A stretch of DNA of 5,196 nucleotides, taken from Nitrososphaerota archaeon. Lineage in GTDB: Archaea; Thermoproteota; Nitrososphaeria; Nitrososphaerales; Nitrosopumilaceae. Positions within the stretch are counted from its first letter, which is position 1, and each line of letters opens with the position of its first letter. The translations under genes and the position numbers were made by a program. Location of the stretch: contig JAEFDA010000126.1 of the NCBI GenBank assembly GCA_016126025.1, positions 1 to 5,196 on the forward strand, in the 5' to 3' direction. The notes beneath the pieces are model-generated. The model had not been told where the DNA came from and made no database searches. It worked only from the letters and a program-made list of their open reading frames with translations. Positions 5,099 to 5,196 of the stretch are shown here, piece by piece.

Positions 5099-5196
5099 AT
5101 GAAACGACACCACACCAAGAGAAGGCTAAAGGACAGACCCAAGGACTACTACCGAAACTACGAGCGGCGCAGGAAGAACGGCGGCAAGCTGTTCAA
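5099..5196 (+). CDS. Partial, highly basic protein (N-terminus only)
   Basis: Thirty-two residues are present before the right edge. They start MKRHHTKRRLKDRPKDYYRN and continue with a basic run (YERRRKNGGKLF). Lys, Arg and His make up roughly half of the chain, which suggests binding to nucleic acid or to a ribosome-like acidic partner, but no family is recognised and the rest is missing. The frame has no alternative start codon upstream before an in-frame TAA at 5030-5032, so 5099 is the first possible start. No clear Shine-Dalgarno sequence precedes it. Confidence 0.5.
   Translation, partial: MKRHHTKRRLKDRPKDYYRNYERRRKNGGKLF

Overview
This window looks like a piece of a marine, group I.1a-like thaumarchaeal (Nitrososphaerota) genome, possibly close to the sponge symbiont Cenarchaeum symbiosum. 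That placement is inference from style, not a database match. The clues are: archaeal TATA-like boxes centred about 24-29 bases before start codons (mostly leaderless genes with no clear Shine-Dalgarno), a T-rich archaeal-type terminator, Glu/Thr/Met low-complexity segments, a secreted protein ending in a PEFP motif plus one hydrophobic helix, and a fairly high GC content in the right half.

Left part (1-3300): the N-terminal part of a membrane-anchored protein with an (EETM)n repeat enters from the left edge on the minus strand. About 500 bases without a convincing gene follow. Then comes a large minus-strand gene (840-3263) encoding an 807-residue secreted protein made of two fused LivJ/LivK-type substrate-binding domains. 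No permease or ATPase gene of an ABC transporter lies in the window, so this binding protein is an orphan here.

Right part (3300-5196): a 180-base divergent promoter region separates the binding-protein gene from a plus-strand gene (3444-4184) for a secreted, membrane-anchored protein with two beta-sandwich-like domains. This gene meets a minus-strand gene of unknown function (4185-4676) tail to tail with no base between their stop codons. A second divergent promoter region leads to a 55-residue two-helix membrane protein (4773-4940), and the window ends in the start of a very basic protein (5099 onward). The right part is visibly richer in GC than the binding-protein region.

The only theme shared by the recognisable genes is the cell surface: binding protein, anchored beta-sandwich protein, anchored repeat protein and small membrane protein. 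No operon linking them is visible; each gene appears to have its own promoter. I see no RNA gene, CRISPR array or complete mobile element.
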